Shown here piece by piece: positions 40,698 to 50,206 of a DNA stretch of 64,000 bases (positions are counted from its first letter, which is position 1; each line of letters begins with the position of its first letter). The notes below the pieces were generated by a model. It was not told the origin of the DNA. It did not search any database and was given only the letters and a program-made list of their open reading frames with translations. The stretch is taken from contig CAUYUJ010021047.1 of NCBI GenBank assembly GCA_963575745.1, forward strand, positions 35,001-99,000, given 5' to 3'. This DNA comes from Prorocentrum cordatum. Its lineage: Eukaryota; Sar; Dinophyceae; Prorocentrales; Prorocentraceae. A program made the position numbers and the translations under genes.

Positions 40698-40975
40698 TTA
40701 AGTCGGGCGGGCCCCCTGCAGGGGGATTGTCGACGAAAAATGAAATAATTTTAAAAGTGTCCCAAAAAGGTCAAACAATATATATATATATATATAGTCG
40801 ACATACATATATATATATATATATACATGTCGGCGAAACATGATGTTTGTTAGAAGTACCCCAAAAAGGTCAAACAATAGTATATATACACATATATGTA
40901 TGTATAGAAATAGTCGCCTGACTATTTTCGGATTATTGCTGGATTATTTCCTGAAAGGGGACAGGCCCGACTTAA
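40698..40975 (+). mobile_element. MITE-8 copy g, long variant with internal duplication
   Basis: The left end TTAAGTCGGGCGGGCCCCCT and right end AAAGGGGACAGGCCCGACTTAA are inverted. Flanking octamers CCGTTGGG and CCGTTGGA agree at 7 of 8. At 278 bp it is longer than the others. The interior CCCCAAAAAGGTCAAACAAT block and adjacent TATATA run are duplicated. Confidence 0.88.
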
Positions 40976-41026
40976 CCGTTGGATTCTATGCCCCCCCGAT
41001 GGGGACGGAGCAGATGGGGTCGGCGA

Positions 41027-41134
41027 GGGGTCGGAGGATCGCTCCGCATCGCCGATGCATCAGCGATGCGGCTCGACGTGGAGCCCAGCGTGCTCCGCGC
41101 CAGTGGCACCGACGCGGCGCGATCTTCCGACCCC
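41027..41134. mobile_element. Hairpin element (GGGGTCGGAGGATCG family)
   Basis: Left arm GGGGTCGGAGGATCGCTCCG plus CATCG; the right arm read inverted is GGGGTCGGAAGATCGCGCCG plus CGTCG, with three mismatches. The interior GCATCGCCGATGCATCAGCG is palindromic. A related unit is at 57512-57670. Confidence 0.7.
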
Positions 41135-42364
41135 GTTTGCTCGCACCCCACCTGGGAGGCCTCCACGACCAGCAGAGAGTGGGCACCCACGATAGGAGTT
41201 CTTGTAGGCAGCGTGCAGGGCCGCTTCGTGAAACATTCGCCAGCAGGTGACAAGTACGTATGCTGCACTCGAGAGCTGGCACGTCACAAGTGCATCGCTG
41301 TCACGCCGCAGAGCGTGATCCCACACTGCGTAGTGTGCGGTCCTCTCGATGGACCGAACATGGGGCTCCGAGACTCGAAGGCAAGTCACCACTTCCACCC
41401 AGCGACTCCTGGCCAGGCGCAGGTCAAAAACGTCAGCATCCGATTACAAGAAGGAACACGATAGGACATCCTGCTATAAGAGATCTTGGGGCACGCTCTT
41501 TATCGGTCTCCGTGGGCACGAGGATGTCCTCCAGGGCTCCTCTGGGGCCCCTGAGGCACCTCCTGGCAGGCCAGATCATTTGACGTGCCGACTGCACCCA
41601 GACCTCGACAAAAACCAAGACTGTCGGCTTTCGTCCACGGCTTCGGCCTCTGGAGCCTCTGGAGGCCCGGCCCCCGGCACAGGAACAACATGCACAAGCG
41701 GGCTTCTTGGACCGGCGCTTTCGGCGCCGCCCTCTGGAGCGCTCCGCGCGCCGGGGATGGGGCAGCGCTGGGGGGGGCAGCTTCGGGGGGAGGGGTGCAC
41801 CAGACGCCAATCGCCCATGCGTCGCCGATGCGTGCACGATGGTCACAGACCGCGTGCGGATTCGCTATCGGGCGCCCATCGCCGATATATCTGCGACGTG
41901 CCGCCGATGCCGGGTCGATGTCCCCCCCCCTGAGCCAGAGCCCCCTCGTCGTTGCCCCTCCGTCACGGATGGGGGCTCCAGTTGGCGTCCAGCCTGGAAC
42001 AGGCCCGCCGAGTCACGCACCATCGGGCCCAGTCCTGGGCTCAACCCTGGGCATCATGAGGGGGTACACCGACTTTGTTGCGGCGGCCCCTGCCGCACGA
42101 CCGTTTCGGTGCCTCGCGCTCCTCCTCCTCCTCCTCCTCCTCCTCCTTCTCCTTCTCCTTCTCCTCCTCCTCCTCTTCCTGGTCCTCCTCCTCCTCCACA
42201 ATCGGGCCTGGTCCTGGGCTCAACCCTGGGCGCCATGCAGCCCGTAGCCCACAGTCTTGCTCATTAGCCACTCGGCATTGCCCGCTCTAGCGAAGGCTTC
42301 CCAGGAGACGCCCTCGGACCGTCCCCCGCCCCCCCCACTCGGTCTCGGGCTCGTCCGTCTGGCG
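41135..42364. other. Unassigned; CTC tract and CGATGC motifs
   Basis: 42119-42195 is CTC-rich, bracketed by two CCTGGGCTCAACCCTGGGC copies (about 42035 and 42212). CGCCGATG/GCGTCGCC motifs recur at 41810-41920. No exon could be supported. Confidence 0.45.
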
Positions 42365-42518
42365 TTAAGTCGGGCCTGTCCCTCTACAGGAAAAATATCC
42401 AAAAGTAGTCAAAAAATTGTCTGGACTATTTTTTGCATATTGTTTAAACCATTTTGGGGTATGTTTGGAGTATTTGTTTCGTCGAACATCCCCCTGTAGG
42501 GGGACACGCCCGACGTAA
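42365..42518 (+). mobile_element. MITE-8 copy h, perfect 8-bp duplication
   Basis: The left end TTAAGTCGGGCCTGTCCCTC and right end GGGGGACACGCCCGACGTAA are inverted. Exact octamer GTCTGGCG at 42357-42364 and 42519-42526. Interior CAAAAGTAGTCAAAAAATTG. This is the best preserved copy. Confidence 0.95.
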
Positions 42519-42738
42519 GTCTGGCGGCGCCCGTCCCGCCGATAAGCACAGTCCGCGCGGGTCAGATCTGGCCGAGAGCTTGAGGTGCTCGTTGGAGGCG
42601 TGCGGCGCGGAGGCCGACCAGCAGCGCTTCCCCCCTTGGAGCCTGAGCTTGGACTCCTTGTCCTCGTCCTGCTCTCTCCCCTCGTTCCCCTGCCCATCCT
42701 TCGAAGAAGAACAACAACTCGATAGACATATTGTTGTT

Positions 42739-42867
42739 GGCGCTCAGCGCGGATCTCTTGTATCCGCGCTGGGGCCCCTGGGCGGCGCCTCTGGCGCCGC
42801 CCTTGGCGCCTTCCGCGCGCCAGGGAGGGGGGCCCAGCGCAGATCCAAGAAATCCGCGCGGAGCGCC
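42739..42867. mobile_element. GCGC-hairpin element, copy 2
   Basis: The left arm GGCGCTCAGCGCGGATCTCT is inverted at the right as AAGAAATCCGCGCGGAGCGCC; the arms extend through GGATCCGCGCTGGGGCCC-like sequence. The loop has GGCGGCGCCTCTGGCGCCGCC. AAAAGT follows the right end, as at 45128-45252. Confidence 0.8.
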
Positions 42868-44225
42868 AAAAGTGTATGTTTATGTATGTTTCTCTTCTTC
42901 TCCTCCTACAGATCGAGTCAAATTTTTAGTAGAGGCGAGCGGTAAGGACGCAAGACCCTTGGAGGCCGAAGTTGGGATTTGCTTTTCGGCGGCGGGCGAC
43001 CAATGAAAAGGGCAAAGGACGGGCCACAGAGGCAAGGACACAAAAGGAACCCTAGATGAAGGCGCGCGTCCCTACTAGGTGCGTTGCACCGCTTGTCTTT
43101 CTGGTGAGCCCTCGTCGCTCGAAATTTTGGCCAGAGCGCACCACGGGAGAAGTCCGGGGACCAGCAGTATCATTCCCCAATCATTGCTTGCACTGCAGGC
43201 TTCCTAGCGGAAATTGAAAGATCTGGTTAAAGTGTCCCGCCGATTTTGGCAGCTGGCTGGGTTCCCAGGTTCCCGGGTTCCTGGTTATTGGTTCTGGGCC
43301 GATTTCGGTGGATTCCGGGTTCCCGGGTTCCCGGGTTCCTGGTCGATCACCTTATCGATCTCCTTATCGATCCCATTTCAAACCATGCTCTGGCTGCGGG
43401 TGTTCTCTGGTGTAATTGGATCCCCCCGGCAGCGCGGCCATGTGGGAGCCGCCTGGCCTCTGGCTCCTCGTCCTCGTGCGCCGCTCCCTCCTGGTCCTCG
43501 TCCCCTCCCCCTGCCTTTCTTGCGCGTGCGCTGTCTGCCCGCGCAGAGGGCAGGTCCGGGGTGATCTGCGCGGCTGTCTCCGAGGAGTTGTTTGGAGAGG
43601 ATGGTGCCATGAAGCGCCCACGGGACACACCTCCTTAGGGGCCGTCTCCACGCTTACAGGGCCTCCCTTTCAGTGGGCAGCTTGTCTTCAGCCGGCAAGG
43701 TCGGATTATATGTTCCGTCTCGTTATTCTGTGCGACTTCGGGTCCAATCGTTATTCGCTGTCCTTTGTATTGTTTCTCCTCCCCACTCCTCCTTCCCCTA
43801 CTTGGGGACATCGGCGCTAGTCGTCGTCGCCCAAATGGGGGAGGGAGGGGGTCCAGGGGTATCCGCCCAAGGGCAGGAGGAAGGGGAGCGGGGGGGAGAG
43901 GAGGAGAAGAAGGCCGCGGCGGCAAGTGCGCGGGATGCAGTCTGGAACACGCGCGCGCTCGCGGGGAGGAGGACGGGGAGGAGGAGGAGGAGGAGGAGGA
44001 GGAGGAGGAGGAGGAGGAGCAGGAAAGGGAGCTCGAGCTCGAGGTTCGCCTGCCTCCTCGTCTGCAGGTGGAGATTGAGGAGGAGGGGCTGGAAGTCGAG
44101 GAGGACGTCGTGGAGCTGATCAAGGAGCACCACAGGACCCGCGAAGAGGGCCAGGGGCCATGGGCCTGCGTGGAGCAGAGGAAGTCAGAGTGATAGAAGA
44201 TACCGAAACAGTCAACCCGCATGGT
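42868..44225. other. Unassigned; (GGA)n and a possible terminal exon
   Basis: 43254-43345 has GGGTTCCCGGGTTCC repeats. 43978-44018 is (GGA)n. A plus-strand frame after it (about 44021-44193) reads LPPRLQVEIEEEGLEVEEDV then VELIKEHHRTREEGQ before a TGA. It has a coding-like helix-rich look but no family that I recognise and no neighbouring exon. Confidence 0.35.
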
Positions 44226-44400
44226 AAGGATGGGCAACCTTCCCAAGGCTACCCTTTCATCCTTGCTTCCTCGGTGCATCGGCTTCTTGGCTGCTTTCGT
44301 CGCTGGCCGCGCCCCGCTCAAAAAGTGTCGAAACGGCCTTCCAAGGCCCTTGCATCCTTATCGCGCATCTTTGTGATACGGGTCGACTGCCCTTGGTCAG
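44226..44400 (+). repeat. R3 dispersed repeat, most complete copy
   Basis: Order: GGATGGGCAACCTTCCCAAG, GGCCGCGCCCCGCTC, AAAGTGTCGAAACGGCCTTC, CAAGGCCCTTGCATCCTTAT. Pieces of the same unit are scattered at 18580-19125. Part of an R4-like end follows (GGGGAGTGGCGGCATCGGTA). Confidence 0.6.
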
Positions 44401-44720
44401 ACCGTTCTCGGGGACAGGCCCGGGGAGTGGCGGCATCGGTATTTTGTCGTTCCCCCCGTATCCACTTCCCGCGCGGATGCCCCTGGGGAGAAGCAACCTG
44501 CGGGTCTCCTTCTGGATCACTCTGCACGGGCCTGCTTCCAGGATAGATCCTTGCGAGCTGAGAGGGCTTCTCGGCCATCGCCGTGGAGGAGAGGGGTCCT
44601 GACGGAGAGGGGTCCTGGAGTTTCTCTCCGTCCTGGGGCTCCTGAGGTTCCCCTGGGCCCTGGGACTGTAGGTACAACCAGGACGAGGAGGTTCGAAGAA
44701 GAATCGACTGCATAAGCATA

Positions 44721-44823
44721 AACTTGTGGCGCTCCGCGCGGATTTCTTGGATCTGCGCTGGGGCCCCCTGCGGCGCCTCCGACGCCGCCGCCGGCGTGCT
44801 CCGCGCGGTCCGTCGAAAGTTAT
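44721..44823. mobile_element. GCGC-hairpin element, copy 3 (right arm degraded)
   Basis: AACTTGTGGCGCTCCGCGCG then GATTTCTTGGATCTGCGCTG is the family's left arm. The GGCGCCTCCGACGCCGCC loop is present. The right end keeps only GCTCCGCGCGGTCCGTCGAA and AGTT. Confidence 0.7.
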
Positions 44824-45127
44824 GCTCATGTAGTTATGTTCTTCCTCGAGAGGTGGTCCAGGGGAACGCCCCCCGTGCCCATCCCGGTTCCCTCGAGGCC
44901 CGCTCCCTTCAGGAGCCAGGGCCAGAGGGACCGGCCAGCGGGAGCAGGCGGCCGCAGTCACTCGCCAGCTCGCCGGTCGGGCATCACGGCAGCGCATTGC
45001 ATCATGTTGCAGCGTGTCTCGCGCTGCAGGCGCGGAGGAGCTCCTCCTCCTCCTCATCATCATCATCCCCCTCCTCGCAGATCAGGGCTCATCGAAGAAG
45101 AAGAAGAAGAAGCAACGCCAGAAAGAT

Positions 45128-45252
45128 AAACTTTCGGCGCTCCGCGCGGATTTCTTGGATCCGCGCTGGGCCCACTCTGGCGGCGCCTCGGGCGCCGCCC
45201 CTGAGGATGGTCCAGAGCGGATCCAAGAAATCCGCGCGGAGCGCCAAAAGTT
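45128..45252. mobile_element. GCGC-hairpin element, copy 4 (best arms)
   Basis: Left AAACTTTCGGCGCTCCGCGC then GGATTTCTTGGATCCGCGCT; the right arm is its inverse, ending GCGCCAAAAGTT. The arms are about 45 bp and nearly perfect. The loop carries GGCGGCGCCTCGGGCGCCGCC. No ORF and no convincing target duplication. Confidence 0.85.
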
Positions 45253-46173
45253 GTTTGCTGTTGTTTCCAAGATCAGCAATCATCCCCGATGCACACTTGC
45301 GCCGGAGGCGGGGAGGACCACCAGTTCAGCGCTGCGCTTGCTGGATCACTGCGCAGGGTCTCAAAGCGGGGCTTTTTCGCTTCGGCCGCTTCCCCCGCCT
45401 CCTCCCCTTCCTCACCCCCCGCCTCCTCCCCTGCCTCCTCCCTGGCTCGGGTCGGACGGAAGGGGGGGTGAATTGTCCAATGGGGATGGGGGGCTCCGAA
45501 ATCTGCTGCCTGCGGCCGGTTTCGTCGCCGCCGCCGCTGGCGCATTTTCCTCGACACATGATAACATTACATGAATTCGCGCCTCCAGCGCCAGAAGGTG
45601 CTTGAAACAGTAGCTGCGTGAGCTGATTTTGCTATCCCCCTGGTTCGTCCATCCGTGCTGGTGCCGAGGCGGCGCGTGTTACTGCGCCGCGAACTCGGCT
45701 CGGGGGGGAGGCTGGTGGCCCGAGGATTCGGACTGCGCGCGCTCATCCCCCACGGTTCGGAAACGCGCGCGAAGGTGATGAGCGCAGACCACCGACGTCA
45801 CGATGCTTTCATAAGGTCGACCCCCGAGGCCTCGACCCATGCCCCGGGACTGGTTTATCATCATGGGTCGTTGTTTGACGGTCCCGAGGGCCGGGAAGGG
45901 CCCCGAGAGGCGGAAAATAGTGCAAAATCTCCCATCTTGTTTTTCACATGTCTAGGGGGCCTCGGAGGTGAGGAGGGGTGCAGTCAAGACGCTGAAGTAC
46001 AGTGACTCCGACTGTGCGGAGCTCTGGGGTTCGGGCCGCTCCTTGGATCTGGGATGGAGAACCTGTTCGCGGCCGAGGCTCGCATCTGTTTCGTATTGGT
46101 TCCGCCACCACACACATAGACACTTCCCATGGGTGGTGTCTGGACCTCATGGGAGGGTTGCGGTGTATATCAG
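45253..46173. other. No gene identified
   Basis: Pyrimidine-rich around 45380-45440; otherwise mixed sequence without recognisable structure. Confidence 0.45.
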
Positions 46174-46335
46174 AGGAGGAAAAAGGTGCCCATACCTCTA
46201 CCCTTTCCTCGTTTTTCCCTTTTCGGGCCTCCTGGGAGGCCCTCGTCGCCATCGCTGGATTCGCCTCGACATTCTGGTCAGAACGTACCCGGGAAAGGTC
46301 CAGGGAGTAGCGGTATCGGTAACTTTCGGTATCCC
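46174..46335 (+). mobile_element. R4 inverted-repeat element, copy 3
   Basis: Order as in copy 1: GGAAAAAGGTGCCCATACCT, GGCCTCCTGGGAGGCC, CTGGATTCGCC, CTGGTCAGAACG, GGGAGTAGCGGTATCGGTAA, TATCCC. Uninterrupted, about 162 bp. Confidence 0.8.
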
Positions 46336-47894
46336 TAGTATAGCTCGCAATTGAGAGCTAGCGACTTCAGACGTTGCCACCCTCCCTGACGATACATGCA
46401 CAGTTCGTCGAGGGGTGTCTGTGTATGTATGTTCCTGGCATATGTTCAGCATCCCTTACAGTATCACGGTGATTGTGACCTGCGAGGTGGCGCGTCTGGT
46501 CGCAGCGGGGCGTACAATGTCGTTTGGACTCGAGCTGCGCAGCACGATGGCTGTAGGGTAACTTGAAGTGATGAGCACATGCGATGCTGCGCACTGGCAT
46601 GCCAGAATAAGATCCGACCTTGGGCAGCAAGTGCGGACCCCCCCGCTCGGCGAAGCTATACTGGCTCTCGTCCCCTGGAGGTGATCGCCCGCCCCCCGAC
46701 CTCTGGCCTCCCAGGATTCCGCAGGGAAACTGAGGTTCCCGGATGGACTCCAGTCTGATCCGCTCAGACCCCAATCGGATTCCCCCAATCTGGTCGCACT
46801 TGGTTCCCAACAGGATTCTGGCAATATCCAGATCGGATTCCAATGTTCCTTCTGCGGCTCCCACTAGGACTCAAATCACACCCCAATGGTTCTCCAATCA
46901 GACCCCAGTTGGACTCAAATCGGATCCCAATCGGATTCCATCAGGATCTCAACCTGATGTTTCCCTGGTTCTCCCCCCGGAAATCGTTTCTTCCAGTGTC
47001 GGTGCTTCATGGTGCGGTGCGCCCAAGGGGTGATCTTCCGTGGCGCGTGGCCTTCGCATCGCCCTGGTCTGCTCCCCGGTTTCGCCTCGCCAGGGTCTCG
47101 CCTCGCCCGGGTTTCGCTTCGCCCTTCGGTCCGCTCCGCCGGGGTTCCGCTGCGCCCGGGGTTCGCTTCGCCCTGTTTCCGAACATTCTCTTGGGGTGGA
47201 GCGCAAAGGGTGAAATCTGAAATGCCGTTTCGATGGGTTTCCGAGGCTTGAATCTGCAAAAGGAGACGGATTGATTTTCGAGGTGCAAAAGCCCATATGG
47301 ATTTCACCTTGAGCTCTCCACCCTAATAAAATGCTCAGCGGTCTCGCCTCGCCCAGGTTTCGCGTCGCCCTTCGGCTCGCTCCGCCGGGGTTCCGCTGCT
47401 CAGGAGCGAAAGAAGGACGCACTCGTACATGAATCCACGCTGGTTTCGAGAGTTCGCATCGCGCAGATGTTCGTCTCACGCGGCCGGTCTCGCGCTTCAA
47501 GGGGCCGTGTCCATGTGCATAGCTGGGCGCGCACGTCCTCTGTGCGCTCCCTAGCCGCTGCGCCCGTGGTTCGCTTCACCCGCTCTCGCCTCGCCCCCGG
47601 GTTTCGCCTCGCCCTTCGGTGCGCTCCGCCGGGGTTCCGCCTGCGCCCGGCTTCCCCTCTTCTCTCGCCGGTTGCCCGGCCTCGCCTCGCGCCCGGGGCT
47701 CGCTCTTCGCCCAGGGCTCCCCTCGCCCATGGGGTTCGCTCTTCGCCCATGGGCCCCCTTCGCCTCCTTCGCTTCCCCCTGGTTCGCAAACAGGTCATCG
47801 AATCGAGGAAAACATTGAACCCCGAACCCTGATAACGCAGTGAGGACGTGTCCTCACCGAGGTCCCCGTCTTCGCATGAGGGATAATAATTCTG
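46336..47894. repeat. Degenerate short-unit repeats
   Basis: 46740-46960 repeats CCCAATCGGATTCC-like units. 47040-47180, 47335-47400 and 47560-47775 repeat GGTTTCGCCTCGCCC, TTCGGTCCGCTCCGCCGGGG and TTCCGCTGCGCCC units. No gene is recognised. Confidence 0.6.
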
Positions 47895-48045
47895 GGCGGT
47901 TGAGGTGGTGCCGATTTAGCGTCGACCAGCGTCGACCAGCGTCGACTAGCGTCGATTTGGCGTCGATTAGTGTCGATTTAGCGTCGACTAGCGTCGATTC
48001 GCAAGAGCCGACAAGATGGTATGGGAGGCTCCCATGAGTTGCCAC
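47895..48045 (+). repeat. R9 dispersed repeat, copy 2
   Basis: About nine GCGTCGATT/GCGTCGACT units are followed by GCAAGAGCCGACAAGATGGT and ATGGGAGGCTCCCATGAG, matching the order at 12655-12829. Confidence 0.8.
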
Positions 48046-48275
48046 CGAACATGGAAGAGATTGGAATCACAGCCCGCCTCATGCACAGCAGGTGACAACA
48101 TGGGCGGGCGTCGATCCGAACAGTGCGCTGTCTGAGGGATGTAGCACACTGGATCCAGAGCGTCGTAGTATACGTTGAGGTGTCGTGGAGTGGCCTTCGG
48201 CCTATCACGCCACTGTGGCTCTGCAGTGATACAGCGGCATATGAAGAGGACTCGTGGGCTCCATTTGATGGTACC

Positions 48276-48458
48276 TACTCCAGAATTCGTAATAAAAGGG
48301 AGGGGGTCTGGACCCTCCAAGACAAGCCATTTCAGACCTCCCCCGTGGGAGAACCCTCCAAAACATCGTCCCCAGACCCCCCCAGGCCCTCCAAGATAGC
48401 CTGGAAGAGACCCCCCCCGAAATGAGACCCCCCTCCCTTTATTACGAAATCTGGAGTA
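48276..48458 (+). mobile_element. MITE-TA copy 2
   Basis: TA-CTCCAGAATTCGTAATAAA on the left and TTTATTACGAAATCTGGAG-TA on the right. The interior CTGGACCCTCCAAGACAAGC is shared with copies 1 and 3. 183 bp including the TA pair. Confidence 0.9.
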
Positions 48459-48587
48459 ACGACCTCTTGGAGGGCCCTGAGGTGGCGCCTTTTGAGACCT
48501 CCTCTGGGCCCCCCGGCAGCCTCCGAGGGGCCTCTGGGGTCCTCGTGGGCAGCTCTGGAGCGCCTGGAGGTTGTCTCGTGGGCGAGC

Positions 48588-48735
48588 TTCCTCCTCCTCC
48601 TCCCCCTCCCCTTCCTCCTCCTCCTCCTCCTCCCCCCCCTCCTCCTCCTCATCCTCCTCCTCCTCCTCCTCCTCCTCCTCCCCCTCCTCCTCCTCCTCCT
48701 CCTCCTCCTCCTCCTCCTCCTCCTCCTCCTCCTCG
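48588..48735 (+). repeat. (CCT)n microsatellite
   Basis: CTC/CCT run of about 150 bp, near-pure over 48650-48735. Confidence 0.95.
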
Positions 48736-49794
48736 GGGTGAAGGACCGCACGATGCAATGCTGAGCTCCCCCCTTTTGGGCCTCTCTTGGGGCCTTATTT
48801 GGGTCCTGGGCCCCTCTCGGGGGCTCCAGGCCGTCTTGAAGCAAGATCGGAGGCCTCGTGGGCCGTCCGGGATGCTCGTATGACAATGAGCGAGCGTACG
48901 ATCACCGTTCCACTTTTGACGACCTCCAATGATGTTGACCCATTGTGCTGGCCTCCAGGGCTTCCCAGATAGTCCAAGAGGCCCCAAAGAGAGCCCCAGA
49001 AAGGTCACACGGGGCCATCTTAGGGCACGCTGGAAGTGTGGATTCCGAATTTCGCCCATGATGATTCGGAGCAATTCATTGGACAAACCCCAGACGCGCC
49101 CAGGAGCGCCCGGAAATCGTGGGGCTGGTCTCCTGCTCATGTTGAATATCCAGTCGGGAATTCGAAGGCATTTGAGGATACTCTACCTCGTGCATCGGGG
49201 GATGGTGGCGGATATACATTCCCTCAGTTGTTAGAGTTATGATTGCAGTTCAAAGTGTTCACTGTAGTCCATGATGATCATGTAGCTCCCATCCGATCCT
49301 ATCATCCTCGTTCTCATTTGCCTGCCCTTGAGCGGAGACCCTGCCTGCCAGGAAGTCTACGTGGGACCACCATTCTTTAGCCAGGCCGCCAACTGAGGAG
49401 GATGTGCATGATTGGAATTCAAGGAGTTCCAGGGCAAGGAGGAGGAGGAGGGGGAGGAGAGGAAGAGGAGACGAGCATCAGCCCGCAATGAGTCGGATTC
49501 AGAGGTAAGCCATCTCCCTCCTAAGGGCTTGTTTCGCAGCGTCTGGATTCACGGGAAGCTCTTTCGGTTGGACATCGAGTTGCGACGCAGTGCGATCCTG
49601 TTGTTGGCTAGATTGTCTGACTCGCCGACCACCACCCCATTTGCAGCGAAGCACGGTTTGGACAAGCTGGAGAGGAGGATCCATGGGAATAGGCCTCGAC
49701 GAGAGATGGGCAGGGAAAGGCGGGAAGAGATGCGAATGGAGTTGACATGCAAGGGAGCAGCGAAGAGCGGCCGTGCAGGGTGAGGGGGCCCCCT
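48736..49794. other. Unassigned sequence before the assembly gap
   Basis: Degenerate CTTGGGG-type repeats near 48770-48830. A plus-strand frame at 49412-49783 is open and has mixed composition (for example LFRSVWIHGKLFRLDIELRR), but no family is recognised and its end is close to the gap. Confidence 0.35.
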
Positions 49795-49894
49795 NNNNNN
49801 NNNNNNNNNNNNNNNNNNNNNNNNNNNNNNNNNNNNNNNNNNNNNNNNNNNNNNNNNNNNNNNNNNNNNNNNNNNNNNNNNNNNNNNNNNNNNN
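49795..49894. other. Assembly gap (100 N)
   Basis: Exactly 100 unknown bases, probably a scaffold gap of arbitrary length. It falls just before a CCT-rich tract, a common place for assembly breaks. Confidence 0.99.
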
Positions 49895-50049
49895 TTGTGC
49901 TTCCTCCTCCTCCTCCTCCGCCTCCTCCTCCTCCTCCTCCATCTTCTCCGCCTCCTCCACCTCCTCGTGTCTCCTCCCTCCTGTTCGTCCCTCTTCCCTC
50001 CTCCTCCTCCCTTTCCTCCTCCTCCTCCTCCTCTTCCTCCTCTTCGCTC
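49895..50049 (+). repeat. TCC-rich target tract, 5' side of LINE copy B
   Basis: CCTCCT/TTCCTC pyrimidine repeat. Its last 12 bases (TCCTCTTCGCTC, 50038-50049) recur directly after the LINE at 57193-57204. Confidence 0.9.
50038..50049 (+). repeat. Target-site duplication of LINE copy B, left
   Basis: TCCTCTTCGCTC; identical to 57193-57204. The bases beyond it differ on both sides. The LINE lies exactly between the two copies. Confidence 0.85.
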
Positions 50050-50071
50050 TCCGTAGCCATTTTGGCTCAAG
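50050..50071 (+). promoter_or_regulatory. Dinoflagellate spliced-leader sequence at the LINE 5' end
   Basis: All 22 positions match the published dinoflagellate SL (first base T, within the D ambiguity): it starts TCCGTAGCCA and ends TTTTGGCTCAAG. In dinoflagellates this exon is added to nuclear mRNAs by trans-splicing. Here it is genomic and follows the target duplication with no gap. It therefore marks the 5' end of a reverse-transcribed, trans-spliced LINE transcript. It is not an SL RNA gene, because no GT donor and intron follow it. Confidence 0.93.
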
Positions 50072-50206
50072 ACCCATGCTTTGGCGGGCTGAGCCCGCTC
50101 TGGCAAAAACGGATACCGCTAGTCCGCGGCAGCAACCAACCTGTACGGAGGTCCCTCGGTCGAGGGGTTCGCGAGCCTCCAACATCCCAATCCTTGCTCT
50201 CGCGCC

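Noticed and set aside
50050-50200. SL RNA gene
   Set aside because: An SL RNA gene would show a GT donor right after the leader and a short intron part. Here the leader continues into the LINE 5' leader, shared with copy A.
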